From: Hyphomicrobiales bacterium
GTDB taxonomy: Bacteria > Pseudomonadota > Alphaproteobacteria > Rhizobiales > Rhizobiaceae
Assembly: GCA_900466475.1 (NCBI GenBank)
Contig: UBMI01000015.1
Span: 179,192-243,191, forward strand
Direction: 5' to 3'
Length of the DNA: 64,000 nucleotides
Of the stretch, positions 34,311 to 43,581 are shown in pieces (positions within the stretch are counted from its first letter, which is position 1; each line of letters begins with the position of its first letter). A model generated the notes under the pieces. That model was not told the DNA's origin. It did not search any database and saw nothing but the letters and a program-made list of their open reading frames with translations. A program made the translations under genes and the position numbers.

Positions 34311-34436
34311 CCGCAGATGGCCTCAAAGTAGAAGTCTCTCCCGGTCGAATGGCGACGATCCAGTTCCGGCGGGCTCCGGCCTGCCCGACACCAGGGAGAG
34401 CGTAATGTTGAACGACCTTGCGGCGGGGAGAACGTG

Positions 34437-36071
34437 ATGGCCACGACACTCTCCGGCAGACTTCTTTCGGCGACGGCAGCAGTGGCAATGAGCCTTGCCG
34501 CAGCACCTTTCATTTCATCGGCCTATGCCCAGGAAGCGTCCCCCGCCGCCCCGGCCGCGCCAGCCCCTGCACCGACACCCGACAAGCCGAACATTCTCGT
34601 CATCTTCGGTGACGATATCGGCCAGACCAATATCAGCGCCTATTCCTTCGGCGTGATGGGCTACAGGACCCCGAATATCGACCGTCTGGCCAAGGAAGGC
34701 CTGATGTTCACCGATTATTATGCCGAAAACAGCTGCACGGCCGGGCGCTCAACCTTCATCACCGGCCAGGTCTGCCTGCGCACCGGCCTCTGCAAGGTCG
34801 GCATCCCCGGCGCCACTGTCGGCCTGCAGCCGCGCGACATCACCATCGCCCAGGCGCTGAAGCCGCTTGGTTATGCCACCGGCCAGTTCGGCAAGAACCA
34901 TCTCGGCGACCGCGACGAATTCCTGCCGACCAATCATGGCTTCGACGAATTCTACGGCAACCTCTATCACCTCAACGCCGAGGAAGAGCCCGAACGTCCC
35001 TATTATCCGAAGGACGACGCCGAATTCGTGCGCACCAATTCGCCGCGCGGCGTGCTGAAGGCGTCCGCCGACGGCAAGATCGAGGATACCGGTGCGCTCA
35101 CCACCAAGCGCATGGAAACGATCGACGACGAGACGACCGCAGCCGCGATCGACTTCATGGACAGACAGGTCAAGGCCGGCAAGCCCTTCTTCACCTGGAT
35201 GAACACGACCCGCATGCATGTCTTCACCCATGTACGGGAATCGATGAAGGGGCAAAGCGGAATGCCGGGCAACGACTATGCCGACGGCATGGTCGAGCAT
35301 GACGGCGATGTCGGCAAGCTGTTGAAAGCGCTCGACGACCTGAATGTCGCGGACAACACGATCGTCGTCTACACAACCGATAACGGCCCCAACCAGTTCT
35401 CGTGGCCCGACGCGGCAACGACCGCCTTCCGCAGTGAGAAGGATACGAACTGGGAAGGCGCGTTCCGTGTTCCCGCGATCATCCGCTGGCCCGGCAAGAT
35501 CAAGGCCGGCGAAGTGTCCAACGATATGATGTCCGGGCTCGACTGGTTCCCGACCCTGCTCGCCGCCGCCGGTGACGGCGATATCAAGGACAGGCTTGCG
35601 AAAGGCACCTCGATCAGCGGCAATCAGTTCAAGGTTCACCTCGACGGCTACAACCAGCTCCCCTACCTGACGGGACAACAGCCGAAGTCGGCGCGTGACG
35701 AGTTCTTCTACTTCAACGACGACGGCGAACTCGTCGCCTATCGCTACGACAACTGGAAGATCGTCTTCTGCGAACAGCGCCAACCGGGAGGCTTCGTGGT
35801 ATGGGCGAACCCCTTCACCTGCCTGCGGGTGCCGAAAGTATTCAACCTGCGGATGGATCCCTACGAGCGCGCGGATGTCGTGTCGGATCAATATTATGAC
35901 TGGGTGATGAAGAATGCCTATATCGTCCAATATGGCGTCTACAAGGTCGCACCCTTCCTCCAGACCTTCCGCGAATACCCACCGAGCCAACGGCCCGCAA
36001 GCTTCAGCGTCGACCAGATGATCGCGGCCCTGATGAGTTCGCTCGACCAGAATCCGGGAGGAAGCCGGTAG
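34437..36071 (+). CDS. Periplasmic arylsulfatase (type I, formylglycine-dependent)
   Basis: A 544-aa sulfatase with a Sec signal peptide (cleavage near residue 31, after AYA) and a short Ala/Pro linker. Metal-site residues appear in FGDDIGQTN (about 57-65). The sulfatase signature is SCTAGRSTFITGQ, in which Cys100 would be oxidised to formylglycine. Later, YTTDNGPNQ carries further metal ligands. It hydrolyses sulfate esters in the periplasm. A formylglycine-generating enzyme is encoded 6.5 kb downstream under the same promoter element. GGGGAG lies 6 nt before the ATG at 34437. It heads the MoxR operon. Confidence 0.9.
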   Translation: MATTLSGRLLSATAAVAMSLAAAPFISSAYAQEASPAAPAAPAPAPTPDKPNILVIFGDDIGQTNISAYSFGVMGYRTPNIDRLAKEGLMFTDYYAENSCTAGRSTFITGQVCLRTGLCKVGIPGATVGLQPRDITIAQALKPLGYATGQFGKNHLGDRDEFLPTNHGFDEFYGNLYHLNAEEEPERPYYPKDDAEFVRTNSPRGVLKASADGKIEDTGALTTKRMETIDDETTAAAIDFMDRQVKAGKPFFTWMNTTRMHVFTHVRESMKGQSGMPGNDYADGMVEHDGDVGKLLKALDDLNVADNTIVVYTTDNGPNQFSWPDAATTAFRSEKDTNWEGAFRVPAIIRWPGKIKAGEVSNDMMSGLDWFPTLLAAAGDGDIKDRLAKGTSISGNQFKVHLDGYNQLPYLTGQQPKSARDEFFYFNDDGELVAYRYDNWKIVFCEQRQPGGFVVWANPFTCLRVPKVFNLRMDPYERADVVSDQYYDWVMKNAYIVQYGVYKVAPFLQTFREYPPSQRPASFSVDQMIAALMSSLDQNPGGSR

Positions 36072-36092
36072 CTCTTTCTCCCGACCAAGACC

Positions 36093-36114
36093 GGCGCGGC
36101 GATTTCGCCGCGCC
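36093..36114. other. Intercistronic hairpin between sulfatase and moxR
   Basis: GGCGCGGCGA/TCGCCGCGCC, with perfect 10-bp arms and a 2-nt loop, lies in the 66-bp gap. No T run follows, so it is more likely an RNA-stability or attenuation element than a terminator. Confidence 0.6.
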
Positions 36115-36137
36115 CCAACGCAATTGGCGAGGCTCCC

Positions 36138-37115
36138 ATGACGGCACGCGACGACATCCTCGATCTCGGCAAGCGCATCGGCCAGTCGATCATCGGCCAG
36201 GAGGCGATGGTCGAGCGCCTGCTGCTCGGGCTGCTCGCCAATGGCCACCTGCTCGTCGAAGGTCTTCCTGGATTGGCCAAGACGAGGGCAATCAAGAGCC
36301 TCGCAAAAAACCTCGATTCAGAGCTTTCGCGCGTCCAATTCACGCCGGACCTACTGCCTGCCGATATTACCGGATCGGAGATCTATTTCTCGGAAGGTGG
36401 CAAGGGCGAGTTCAAGTTTCAGCAGGGACCGATCTTCGCCAATCTCATTCTTGCCGACGAGATCAACCGTGCGCCCGCCAAGGTGCAGTCCGCCCTTCTG
36501 GAGGCGATGGAGGAACGGCAGGTCACCGTCGGCGGCAAGAGTTATCCGCTGCCTGATCTCTTCATGGTCATGGCGACGCAAAACCCGATCGAGCAGGAGG
36601 GCACCTATCCCCTGCCCGAGGCGCAACTCGACCGCTTCCTCATGCATGTCGAGGTCACCTATCCCGATGAGCAATCGGAAGCCGCGATCATGCGTCTCAA
36701 CCGGGACGAGGAGAACATCGCCCACAGCAAAGGCTCTGATCCGGCCACCGAGCGCCTGGACCCACAGGCCGTCTTCGATGCGCGCACGCAAATCGGTGCG
36801 GTGACGGTCTCCGAACCGGTCGAGAAATATATCGTCGCTCTCGTCTTCGCCACGCGTTACCCGGATCGCTACGACAAGGATCTGGCGAGCCTCCTGCAGG
36901 TTGGCGTCAGCCCGCGTGGCGCCATCAGTCTCGACAAGGTCTCCCGCGCATATGCGTGGCTGAAGGGTCGCGACTATGTAACCCCCGACGATGTGAAGGC
37001 GATCGTCAACGATGTCTTTCGCCATCGCCTCATCCTGTCTTACGAGGCCCATGCCGCCAATACGAGCGCCGATCAGGTCATCGATCGCATCACCGAACTG
37101 GTTGCGGTCTCATGA
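36138..37115 (+). CDS. MoxR-type AAA+ ATPase
   Basis: A 325-aa MoxR-family chaperone-like ATPase. Walker A is GLPGLAKT (about 43-50), Walker B is LILADEIN (about 103-110) with the ALLEAMEE segment behind it, and sensor 1 is MATQNP. MoxR proteins act in the cytoplasm with vWA proteins to remodel or mature target complexes. The gene is followed by DUF58, DUF4381, two vWA and a BatD-like gene, the canonical MoxR/Bat order, with 1- to 14-bp overlaps. Transcription from the sulfatase promoter suggests its clients belong to the sulfatase system. Confidence 0.92.
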   Translation: MTARDDILDLGKRIGQSIIGQEAMVERLLLGLLANGHLLVEGLPGLAKTRAIKSLAKNLDSELSRVQFTPDLLPADITGSEIYFSEGGKGEFKFQQGPIFANLILADEINRAPAKVQSALLEAMEERQVTVGGKSYPLPDLFMVMATQNPIEQEGTYPLPEAQLDRFLMHVEVTYPDEQSEAAIMRLNRDEENIAHSKGSDPATERLDPQAVFDARTQIGAVTVSEPVEKYIVALVFATRYPDRYDKDLASLLQVGVSPRGAISLDKVSRAYAWLKGRDYVTPDDVKAIVNDVFRHRLILSYEAHAANTSADQVIDRITELVAVS

Positions 37116-38065
37116 GCACGGGCGCCCTCAGAAGCGACGGCGTCTATGTCACGACGGAACAGCTCGTCGCTCTCGAGGGTCGTGCCCGCAATCTGACTTT
37201 CGTCCAGAAAGCAAAAAGCCATCAGCAGCTCGCCGGCCGGATGCAGTCAGCCCTACGCGGCCGCGGCCTGATCTTCGAGGAATTGCGGGATTATCTGCCG
37301 GGCGACGATATCCGCTCCATCGACTGGCGCGTGACGGCGCGCACCGGCACGCCGGTCGTCCGCATCTACGGCGAGGAGAAGGAGCGGCCGGCAATCCTCG
37401 TCGTCGACCAGCGGATCAATATGTTTTTCGGCAGCCGCCGCGCCATGAAATCCGTCACTGCCGCCGAAGCAGCCATGCTCTGTGCCTGGCGCATCCTGGG
37501 ATCAGGCGATCGGGTGGGCGGTTTTATCTTTGGGGATGGCGACATCGAGGAAGTAAAGCCGCATCGTAGCCGCAATGCCGTCATCGCTCTTGCCGACAAG
37601 ATCGCCACCAGGAATGCCGCGCTGAAAGCCGCCTTTGCCGGCACGCCCTCGCCGGGTTCACTCGATGACGTGCTGCGCCGCGTCACAGGCATCGCCCATC
37701 ACGATCATCTCGTCGTCATCATCAGCGATTTCAGCGGACACGGCGAAGCGACCCGCGACCTGCTTTTGGCGCTCTCCGCCCGCAACGACGTGATCTGTCT
37801 TTTGATCTACGACCCATTCCTTCTGGAGCTTCCCAAATCCGCCGATATCGTCATCAGCGGCGGCGGATTGCAGGCCGAACTGTCACTGAGCCAAGCCGGC
37901 GTGCGGAAATCCATCGACACTTTCGCTCGCAATCGCGGTCGCGAACTGATGGCCTGGCAGCGTGAACTCGGCCTCCCCATGCTGCCTGTCTCGACGGCGG
38001 AGGAGACTGCCCCGCAGCTGCGCCGCCTGCTCGAACAATCCGCCTGGCGGCAGCGGAGGCGCTGA
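37112..38065 (+). CDS. DUF58 protein of the MoxR/Bat operon
   Basis: A 317-aa DUF58 protein with the typical G-GLIFEELRDYLPGDDIRSIDW block (about 50-72) and a C-terminal vWA-like fold (LVVIISDFSG). DUF58 proteins accompany MoxR and probably act as its cytoplasmic adaptor. No TM segment is seen. The ATG at 37112 overlaps the moxR stop (ATGA); a long open frame before it is overlap with moxR. The last base of its stop is the first base of the next gene. Confidence 0.9.
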   Translation: MSTGALRSDGVYVTTEQLVALEGRARNLTFVQKAKSHQQLAGRMQSALRGRGLIFEELRDYLPGDDIRSIDWRVTARTGTPVVRIYGEEKERPAILVVDQRINMFFGSRRAMKSVTAAEAAMLCAWRILGSGDRVGGFIFGDGDIEEVKPHRSRNAVIALADKIATRNAALKAAFAGTPSPGSLDDVLRRVTGIAHHDHLVVIISDFSGHGEATRDLLLALSARNDVICLLIYDPFLLELPKSADIVISGGGLQAELSLSQAGVRKSIDTFARNRGRELMAWQRELGLPMLPVSTAEETAPQLRRLLEQSAWRQRRR

Positions 38066-38577
38066 TGGAGCAGACAGTCCAACTCGATCCAATGACCCAG
38101 ACGGCGCTCCGCTCTTTGCATGACATCGCAGTTCCGCCGCCGGTCTCCTGGTTGCCCCAAACCTGGGGTTGGGCGGCATTGGGTGCATTGCTCGTCATCG
38201 CGCTGCTATCGGCCATCCTTGTCTGGCTCAGGCGATATCGCCGCAATGCCTACCGGCGCGAGGCGCTCCGGATGCTTGCCGCTATCGAAACAGACATCCG
38301 CAATCCGGCACGCCGCGACAAGGGCATCCACGAACTCACGGAACTGCTCAAGCGGACGGCGCTCGCAGCATGGCCGAGGAGCGATGTCGCGTCGGTGACC
38401 GGTCGGGCATGGATTGAGCGTCTGAACCAAAGCGGAGGGGCCGGCGCTCTGGCGCGCCTGCTTGATGATCTCGAATATCACGACAGCGCGGCCATTGCCG
38501 CTCTTCCTCCTGATAGCACCGATGAACTCGTCCTCAAGTCAAGGCGATGGATCAGGGGGCACCATGTATCAGCTTGA
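38065..38577 (+). CDS. DUF4381 membrane protein of the MoxR/Bat operon
   Basis: A 170-aa protein with a short N-terminal segment containing PPPVSWLPQTWGW. One TM helix follows (about 36-56), then a cytoplasmic helical domain with the conserved WPRSDVASVTGRAWIERL. DUF4381 proteins occur only beside MoxR, DUF58 and vWA genes and are thought to be part of the same membrane complex. It overlaps the previous stop by 1 bp (TGATG) and the next gene by 14 bp. Confidence 0.88.
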   Translation: MEQTVQLDPMTQTALRSLHDIAVPPPVSWLPQTWGWAALGALLVIALLSAILVWLRRYRRNAYRREALRMLAAIETDIRNPARRDKGIHELTELLKRTALAAWPRSDVASVTGRAWIERLNQSGGAGALARLLDDLEYHDSAAIAALPPDSTDELVLKSRRWIRGHHVSA

Positions 38578-39553
38578 GTATCCGTGGCTGCTTCTGCTGC
38601 TTCCGCTCCCCTTGCTGATCTGGTGGCTGCTGCCGCCGCATCGGGAAACATCGGCATCGATCCGCCTGCCATTCTTCGATCAGGTGACGCGTGCCGCCGG
38701 GGTTCAGCCGACCGAAGGTTCGGTCGTGCCGAAACGGACCTGGCTGCAGACGATAGCCGAGGGGCTTGCCTGGTGTCTTGTTGTGCTGGCGCTTGCCCGG
38801 CCGCAATTCGTCGAACCACCCCTGGAAAAGACGGAGCCGCAGCGCGATATCCTGCTTGCGCTCGATCTCTCGCAATCGATGGAGACGCGTGATTTTCCGG
38901 TGCCCGATGGCAGCCTTGGAGCACGCGTCGATGCGGTACGGTCCGTGGTCTCCGATTTCGTCGCGAAACGGCCCCACGACCGCCTGGGCCTGATCGCCTT
39001 CGGCGATGCGCCCTACCCGCTTGCGCCTTTCACCATGGATCATGAACTCGTCCGGCTGATGATCAACGGATTGCTGCCCGGGATCGCTGGCCCACGCACA
39101 TCGCTTGGGGATTCGATCGGCCTTGCGCTCAGAATGTTCGAAAAGACCACGGCACGCGAAAAAGTCCTGATCCTGCTGACCGATGGCAATGATACGGCAA
39201 GCAAGATGCCGCCGCTGAAGGCGGCAGAGATCGCCGGAAGAAATGACATTACTATTCATGCAATCGGCATCGGTGATCCCGCCGCGACAGGCGAGGACAA
39301 GCTGGATACGGCCACGTTGCAGAAGATCGCCACCGATACCGGCGGACGCTATTTCTTCGGCGGCGACCAGAACCAGCTCGCGGCAATATACGACGTTCTG
39401 GATCAGATTACGCCTGACGAACAGAAGGTGGTGTCCTGGCGGCCGCGTATCGAGCTTTTCCATTGGCCGTTGGGCGCTGCGATCGCCATTCTCGCTCTCT
39501 ATCATCTCTTCGCAGGCTCTCTGGGCCTGATCCGCCGGAGGGCAGCGGCGTGA
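38564..39553 (+). CDS. vWA-domain membrane protein (BatA-like)
   Basis: A 329-aa protein with TM helices at the N-terminus (about 5-20 and 60-77) and C-terminus (about 305-322) enclosing a von Willebrand A domain. The MIDAS residues are intact: DLSQS (DxSxS), a Thr in GPRTSLGD, and LTDGND. BatA-type proteins project the vWA domain into the periplasm and bind a metal-dependent partner. The ATG at 38564 lies inside the end of the DUF4381 gene. It ends in a GTGA overlap with the next vWA gene. Confidence 0.9.
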   Translation: MYQLEYPWLLLLLPLPLLIWWLLPPHRETSASIRLPFFDQVTRAAGVQPTEGSVVPKRTWLQTIAEGLAWCLVVLALARPQFVEPPLEKTEPQRDILLALDLSQSMETRDFPVPDGSLGARVDAVRSVVSDFVAKRPHDRLGLIAFGDAPYPLAPFTMDHELVRLMINGLLPGIAGPRTSLGDSIGLALRMFEKTTAREKVLILLTDGNDTASKMPPLKAAEIAGRNDITIHAIGIGDPAATGEDKLDTATLQKIATDTGGRYFFGGDQNQLAAIYDVLDQITPDEQKVVSWRPRIELFHWPLGAAIAILALYHLFAGSLGLIRRRAAA

Positions 39554-41109
39554 TCACCGATCTTCATTTTCTGCGCCCGTGGTGGCTGCTCGTCTTGCTC
39601 GTTCCGCCCCTCATCCTCTGGCTTGCAGCCCGGTCGGACGATATTCGCGACCGCTGGAAGGGCATGATCGCGCCGCACCTGCTCGACAAACTGATTGTCG
39701 AGGCAAACCGCCATAGCCGCATCAATCCCTCATGGCTTCTGGCCGGCTTGATGGCTTTGGGCACGATCGCCGCGGCAGGTCCGACATGGCGGCGCGAAGC
39801 ACCGCCCTTTGTCGAGGATACCGCGCCCCTCGTCATTGCCGTTGATCTTTCCTCGACCATGGATGCGATCGACATCAGCCCCAGTCGCATCGAACGCGCC
39901 AAGCTGAAGATCCACGATATTCTCGCTGCGCGGCCAGGAGCAAAGACCGCGATCGTCGCTTATGCCGGCACCGCCCATCTCGTCGTTCCGCTGACGGAGG
40001 ATGCCTCCCTGATCGAGAGCTATTCGGATGCGCTGGCGACACGCATCATGCCGAAGCCCGGCAAGAGCACGCCCGACGCACTTTCGCTATCGAACAGCCT
40101 GTTCAAGTCGGAGAATACGACCGGCACGATCGTCTTCCTGACTGACGGCATCGAACCGGCCGGGGTCGATGCGCTCAAGGCGGCAAATGCCAACGGCATC
40201 ATCATTCTAGGTATCGGCACCGCCGAGGGCGGACCGGTCAGGACGGCCGACGGAAACTTCCTGACCAACGCCGGTGGCGGGCGTCTATTGCCCAAGCTCG
40301 ATATGGGGGCCCTGAAACAGCTGCAATCGGCAACGGGGGCTGACGTCGCCACCATCAGTGACGACGATACCGATGTGCGCTGGATCATCCAGCGCGTCAG
40401 CAAGAACTTTTCCGATGCGCAGGCGTCCGAGGGCAATCGCTGGCGCGATGCCGGCTGGTGGCTGGTCGCCCCGATTGCCTTGCTGCTTGCTTTTTCCTTC
40501 AGGCGTGGCTGGGTGGTCAGGGTCGGCGCCGTGCTTCTCACTTTCCGGCTGCTGATGCCATCTCCGGCGGAAGCGGCTGGTTTCGTCGATCTATGGCTGA
40601 CGCCGGACCAGCAGGGCCGACTGGCTTTTGAACAGGGGGATTTTGAGGGGGCAGCCGACCATTTCCGAAACCCGATGTGGAAGGGCGCGGCACTTTACAG
40701 GGCTGGCCGCTTTCAGGATGCACTCGATGCCTTTGCCGCCGTCGATACTGCCGAGAGCTGGTACAATCAGGCAAACACGCTTCTGCACCTCGGCAAATTC
40801 GAGGAGGCCGTCACGGCCTATCAGAAGGCGATTGAAAAACGGAAGGACTGGCCGGAGGCTCAAGCCGATCTCATTATCGCAGAGCGATTGCTGAAAGAGC
40901 AGCAGGACAAGGAGCAGGAACAACAGCAACAGGACCCGAATCTGAAGCCTGACAGCGTTCAGTTCGACGACAAGGGAAAGCAGGGCAAGGAAGGCCAGGT
41001 GAGCATCGCCGAACAGACGTCGGAAATGTGGATGAAGAACATCCAGGCGAGCCCGGCGGACCTCATGGCGCGCAAGTTCGCCCTTGAAGCACAGGGACAA
41101 AAGCCATGA
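39550..41109 (+). CDS. vWA-TPR fusion protein (BatB-BatC-like)
   Basis: A 519-aa protein with TM helices near 10-27 and 65-80. A vWA domain (about 95-300; MIDAS DLSST, LTDGIE) is followed by another TM (about 305-320) and hydrophobic stretch. At least two TPR units come next (about 375-450, AALYRAGRFQDALDAF and ANTLLHLGKFEEAVTAY), then a Gln/Lys-rich tail with a run of Gln/Glu. It joins BatB and BatC functions in one chain. The GTG at 39550 has GGAGGG upstream and overlaps the previous stop by 4 bp. Confidence 0.88.
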   Translation: MITDLHFLRPWWLLVLLVPPLILWLAARSDDIRDRWKGMIAPHLLDKLIVEANRHSRINPSWLLAGLMALGTIAAAGPTWRREAPPFVEDTAPLVIAVDLSSTMDAIDISPSRIERAKLKIHDILAARPGAKTAIVAYAGTAHLVVPLTEDASLIESYSDALATRIMPKPGKSTPDALSLSNSLFKSENTTGTIVFLTDGIEPAGVDALKAANANGIIILGIGTAEGGPVRTADGNFLTNAGGGRLLPKLDMGALKQLQSATGADVATISDDDTDVRWIIQRVSKNFSDAQASEGNRWRDAGWWLVAPIALLLAFSFRRGWVVRVGAVLLTFRLLMPSPAEAAGFVDLWLTPDQQGRLAFEQGDFEGAADHFRNPMWKGAALYRAGRFQDALDAFAAVDTAESWYNQANTLLHLGKFEEAVTAYQKAIEKRKDWPEAQADLIIAERLLKEQQDKEQEQQQQDPNLKPDSVQFDDKGKQGKEGQVSIAEQTSEMWMKNIQASPADLMARKFALEAQGQKP

Positions 41110-42407
41110 TGCGCCTTACCCTGTCGCTTTGGTTGCTCCTGTCGGGAAATGCGCTCGCCGCCGAACCTTTTGCTCGTGCCGCGATCGAAGGCAGCGGCGA
41201 GATCGTGCCGGGACAGCAGGTACGCCTGACGGTGGATGTCTTCGTGCCCAATTTCTTCACCTCACCGCCGCAGTTTCCTCTGTTCGACGTTCCCAATGCC
41301 ATGGTCACCCTGCCGGAGGAGCGCAGCGTGAACCTGACACAGACCATCGACGGTGTGCAATATTCCGGCATCCGCCGCAGCTATGCGATCGTACCGGAAG
41401 CATCCGGCCCCTACAGCCTGCCGGAAATTCCGATTGAACTCGGATATGGCGTGGACGGAAAGCCGACGAAGGCGACGGTGACCATGCCCGGCATTTCCTT
41501 CACCGTTGGCGGCAACGCCCTGCCAAGCCAGCCGGGTTTTGTCGCACACGGCCTGACGATCGAGCAATCCTTCGATCGCGATCCAACCAAGCTGAAGGCC
41601 GGCGATGCGTTTTCGCGCACCATCACCATCACGGCCCTGGACACGCAGGCGATGATGATGCCGCCGGTGGAACTCGGCAGCGCAGCCGGCCTGCAGCAAT
41701 ATCTGAAGCCGCCGAAGATCGAAGACGGCATAGAAATGAACCGGGAAACAGCCAGCCGGCACACCGAAACGATCGTCTACACAGCCCCCGCCGCTGGCAC
41801 ATTCGACATACCAGCGGTTTCCTACCCCTGGTTCGATGTGGACAGCAAAGCCGAGAAAACCGCGACACTTCCCGACATCAAGGTCACGGTCGGCGCCGCA
41901 GCGGCCAAAGAGGCGATCGCACCGCAGCTTGAACAGCAAGAAGACCGTCGATCGCGGCAGATCAGCATCTGGCTCATCGCCGCGATCGCCGTTGTCCTGG
42001 CAGCTGTCGCCTTCCTTCTCCGGCAGCTCATTCCCCGCTTCGCAGCATGGCGCACGAAACACCGGGATCTCAGGAAAAATTCCCGCTCATACCGACTTCA
42101 CCGGATGAAGCAGACCATCAGGAGCGGCAACGAAACCGCGGTCTATGCGGCCCTGCAGGCCTGGGCTTTGCAATGCGGATACCGGACCATCGCCGACTGG
42201 CTCGCAAGGGAAAGTTCCCCCGTCCTCAGGCAGCAGATTGAGCTTTTGGAACGCAAGCTTTTTGGAGCACAGGTCGGACCTGACATCGACAGGGCGGCGA
42301 TCATCAGGGCCGTCGCCTGGAGAGACGCAACGATCAGAGATAGAAAACCGCCAGCGCTGCCGCCGCTCAATCCGATCGCCGTCAACGGAAGAGACCTCGC
42401 CAGATAA
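41106..42407 (+). CDS. BatD-like envelope protein
   Basis: A 433-aa protein with a signal peptide (cleavage after LAA, about residue 19), two periplasmic immunoglobulin-like beta domains (about 25-270), one TM helix (about 293-313) and a basic cytoplasmic tail. This is the BatD/oxygen-tolerance layout. BatD probably ties the vWA proteins to periplasmic targets. It starts in the stop of the previous gene (ATGA). A CCAGCC/GGCTGG inverted repeat without T run (42449-42466) follows before the next TTTAC-box promoter. Confidence 0.85.
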   Translation: MMRLTLSLWLLLSGNALAAEPFARAAIEGSGEIVPGQQVRLTVDVFVPNFFTSPPQFPLFDVPNAMVTLPEERSVNLTQTIDGVQYSGIRRSYAIVPEASGPYSLPEIPIELGYGVDGKPTKATVTMPGISFTVGGNALPSQPGFVAHGLTIEQSFDRDPTKLKAGDAFSRTITITALDTQAMMMPPVELGSAAGLQQYLKPPKIEDGIEMNRETASRHTETIVYTAPAAGTFDIPAVSYPWFDVDSKAEKTATLPDIKVTVGAAAAKEAIAPQLEQQEDRRSRQISIWLIAAIAVVLAAVAFLLRQLIPRFAAWRTKHRDLRKNSRSYRLHRMKQTIRSGNETAVYAALQAWALQCGYRTIADWLARESSPVLRQQIELLERKLFGAQVGPDIDRAAIIRAVAWRDATIRDRKPPALPPLNPIAVNGRDLAR

Positions 42408-42475
42408 TGCGCCGCGGTCCCTGCTTAAGAATGCAGGAAGGGGCGTAGCCAGCCGGAGCAGGCTGGTGCCGTAAA

Positions 42476-42524
42476 TTTACGCCGCCGTTACACCATCCAC
42501 GGGCGTGTTTACCGTAACGTACTT
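42476..42524 (+). promoter_or_regulatory. TTTAC-box promoter element of the FGE-HAD operon
   Basis: The core TTTACCGTAACGTACTT is at 42508-42524, with half-sites TTTAC at 42476 and GTTAC at 42487 (32 and 21 bp upstream). It ends 52 bp before the FGE start codon. Confidence 0.7.
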
Positions 42525-42576
42525 CCTTCCCTTCCCCATACGCGCGAAGCTTCCGGCGCATATTCCGGAGGCGGTG

Positions 42577-43581
42577 ATGGCATTGGCATTCGACGATCAG
42601 CAGAGGCCCGGTGCGGCGCCCGAAGGCATGGTCTGGATTCCAGGCCGGACCTTCATGATGGGCTCCAATGACCACTATCCCGAAGAGGCTCCCGCCCATC
42701 CTGTAAAGGTCGATGGCTTCTGGATCGACGAAATCCCCGTCACGAACCGCAGGTTCACTGAATTCGTCAGGGCGACCGGTTACGTGACGTCAGCCGAGAA
42801 GGCACCTGAGGCAAAGGACTATCCCGGCGCCAGGCCAGAGATGCTGCGCGCCGGATCGCTTGTCTTCTTTCAGCCGAAAAAGGTTGAGGGCCCCGATATC
42901 ACTCAATGGTGGACCTTCAAATTCGGCGCGAACTGGCGCCGGCCGCTCGGCGGCCTGAGCGATCTGCGCGGCAAGCTCGACCATCCTGTCGTGCACATCG
43001 CCTGGTGCGACGCAAAGGCCTATGCCGATTGGGCCGGCCTCGACCTGCCGACCGAAGCGGAATGGGAACTCGCAGCCCGCGGCGGGCTCGACGATGTGGA
43101 ATTTGCGTGGGGCGACGAACTGATGCCCGACGGCATTCCCATGGCCAACACCTGGCAGGGAACCTTCCCCGTGATGTCGGCGAAACCGAAAGGCCATGAA
43201 CGGACCTCCCCCGTTCGCAGCTTCCCGCCGAATGGTTACGGGCTTTACGACATGATCGGCAATGTCTGGGAATGGACCACGGACTACTGGTCCGACGGCC
43301 ATCCCGAGCCCGCCGCAAAAGCCTGCTGCATTCCTGCCAATCCGCGCGGCGGCGGCGTGGAAGCCAGTTACGACCCGCGCCAACCGAGCATCCGCATTCC
43401 GCGACGGGTTTTGAAGGGCGGCTCGCATCTCTGCGCACCGAACTATTGCCGCCGCTATCGCCCCGCCGCGCGCCATGCCGAGCCGGAGGATACCTCGACC
43501 AGCCATCTCGGTTTCCGCTGCATCAAGAGAATTTCAGCTTCACCGGAGGATGTCCATGAGACGATCCGTTCGAGCCTTTGA
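42577..43581 (+). CDS. Formylglycine-generating enzyme (SUMF1 family)
   Basis: A 334-aa FGE/SUMF1 domain protein. The two copper-binding active-site cysteines are present as Cys286 and Cys291 in GGSHLCAPNYCRRYR, in the same spacing as Streptomyces FGE. Other family segments are IPGRTFMMGSN, LPTEAEWELAARGG and MIGNVWEWT. FGE converts the sulfatase signature Cys into formylglycine using oxygen before export, in the cytoplasm; no signal peptide is seen, as expected. The ATG at 42577 follows GGAGG by 5 nt. Its likely client is the sulfatase encoded upstream. It overlaps the HAD gene by 26 bp. Confidence 0.92.
   Translation: MALAFDDQQRPGAAPEGMVWIPGRTFMMGSNDHYPEEAPAHPVKVDGFWIDEIPVTNRRFTEFVRATGYVTSAEKAPEAKDYPGARPEMLRAGSLVFFQPKKVEGPDITQWWTFKFGANWRRPLGGLSDLRGKLDHPVVHIAWCDAKAYADWAGLDLPTEAEWELAARGGLDDVEFAWGDELMPDGIPMANTWQGTFPVMSAKPKGHERTSPVRSFPPNGYGLYDMIGNVWEWTTDYWSDGHPEPAAKACCIPANPRGGGVEASYDPRQPSIRIPRRVLKGGSHLCAPNYCRRYRPAARHAEPEDTSTSHLGFRCIKRISASPEDVHETIRSSL

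Noticed and set aside
34749..36248. A 499-codon minus-strand frame across the sulfatase gene
   Set aside because: It is antisense to a sulfatase with signal peptide and active-site motif, and has no recognisable domain.
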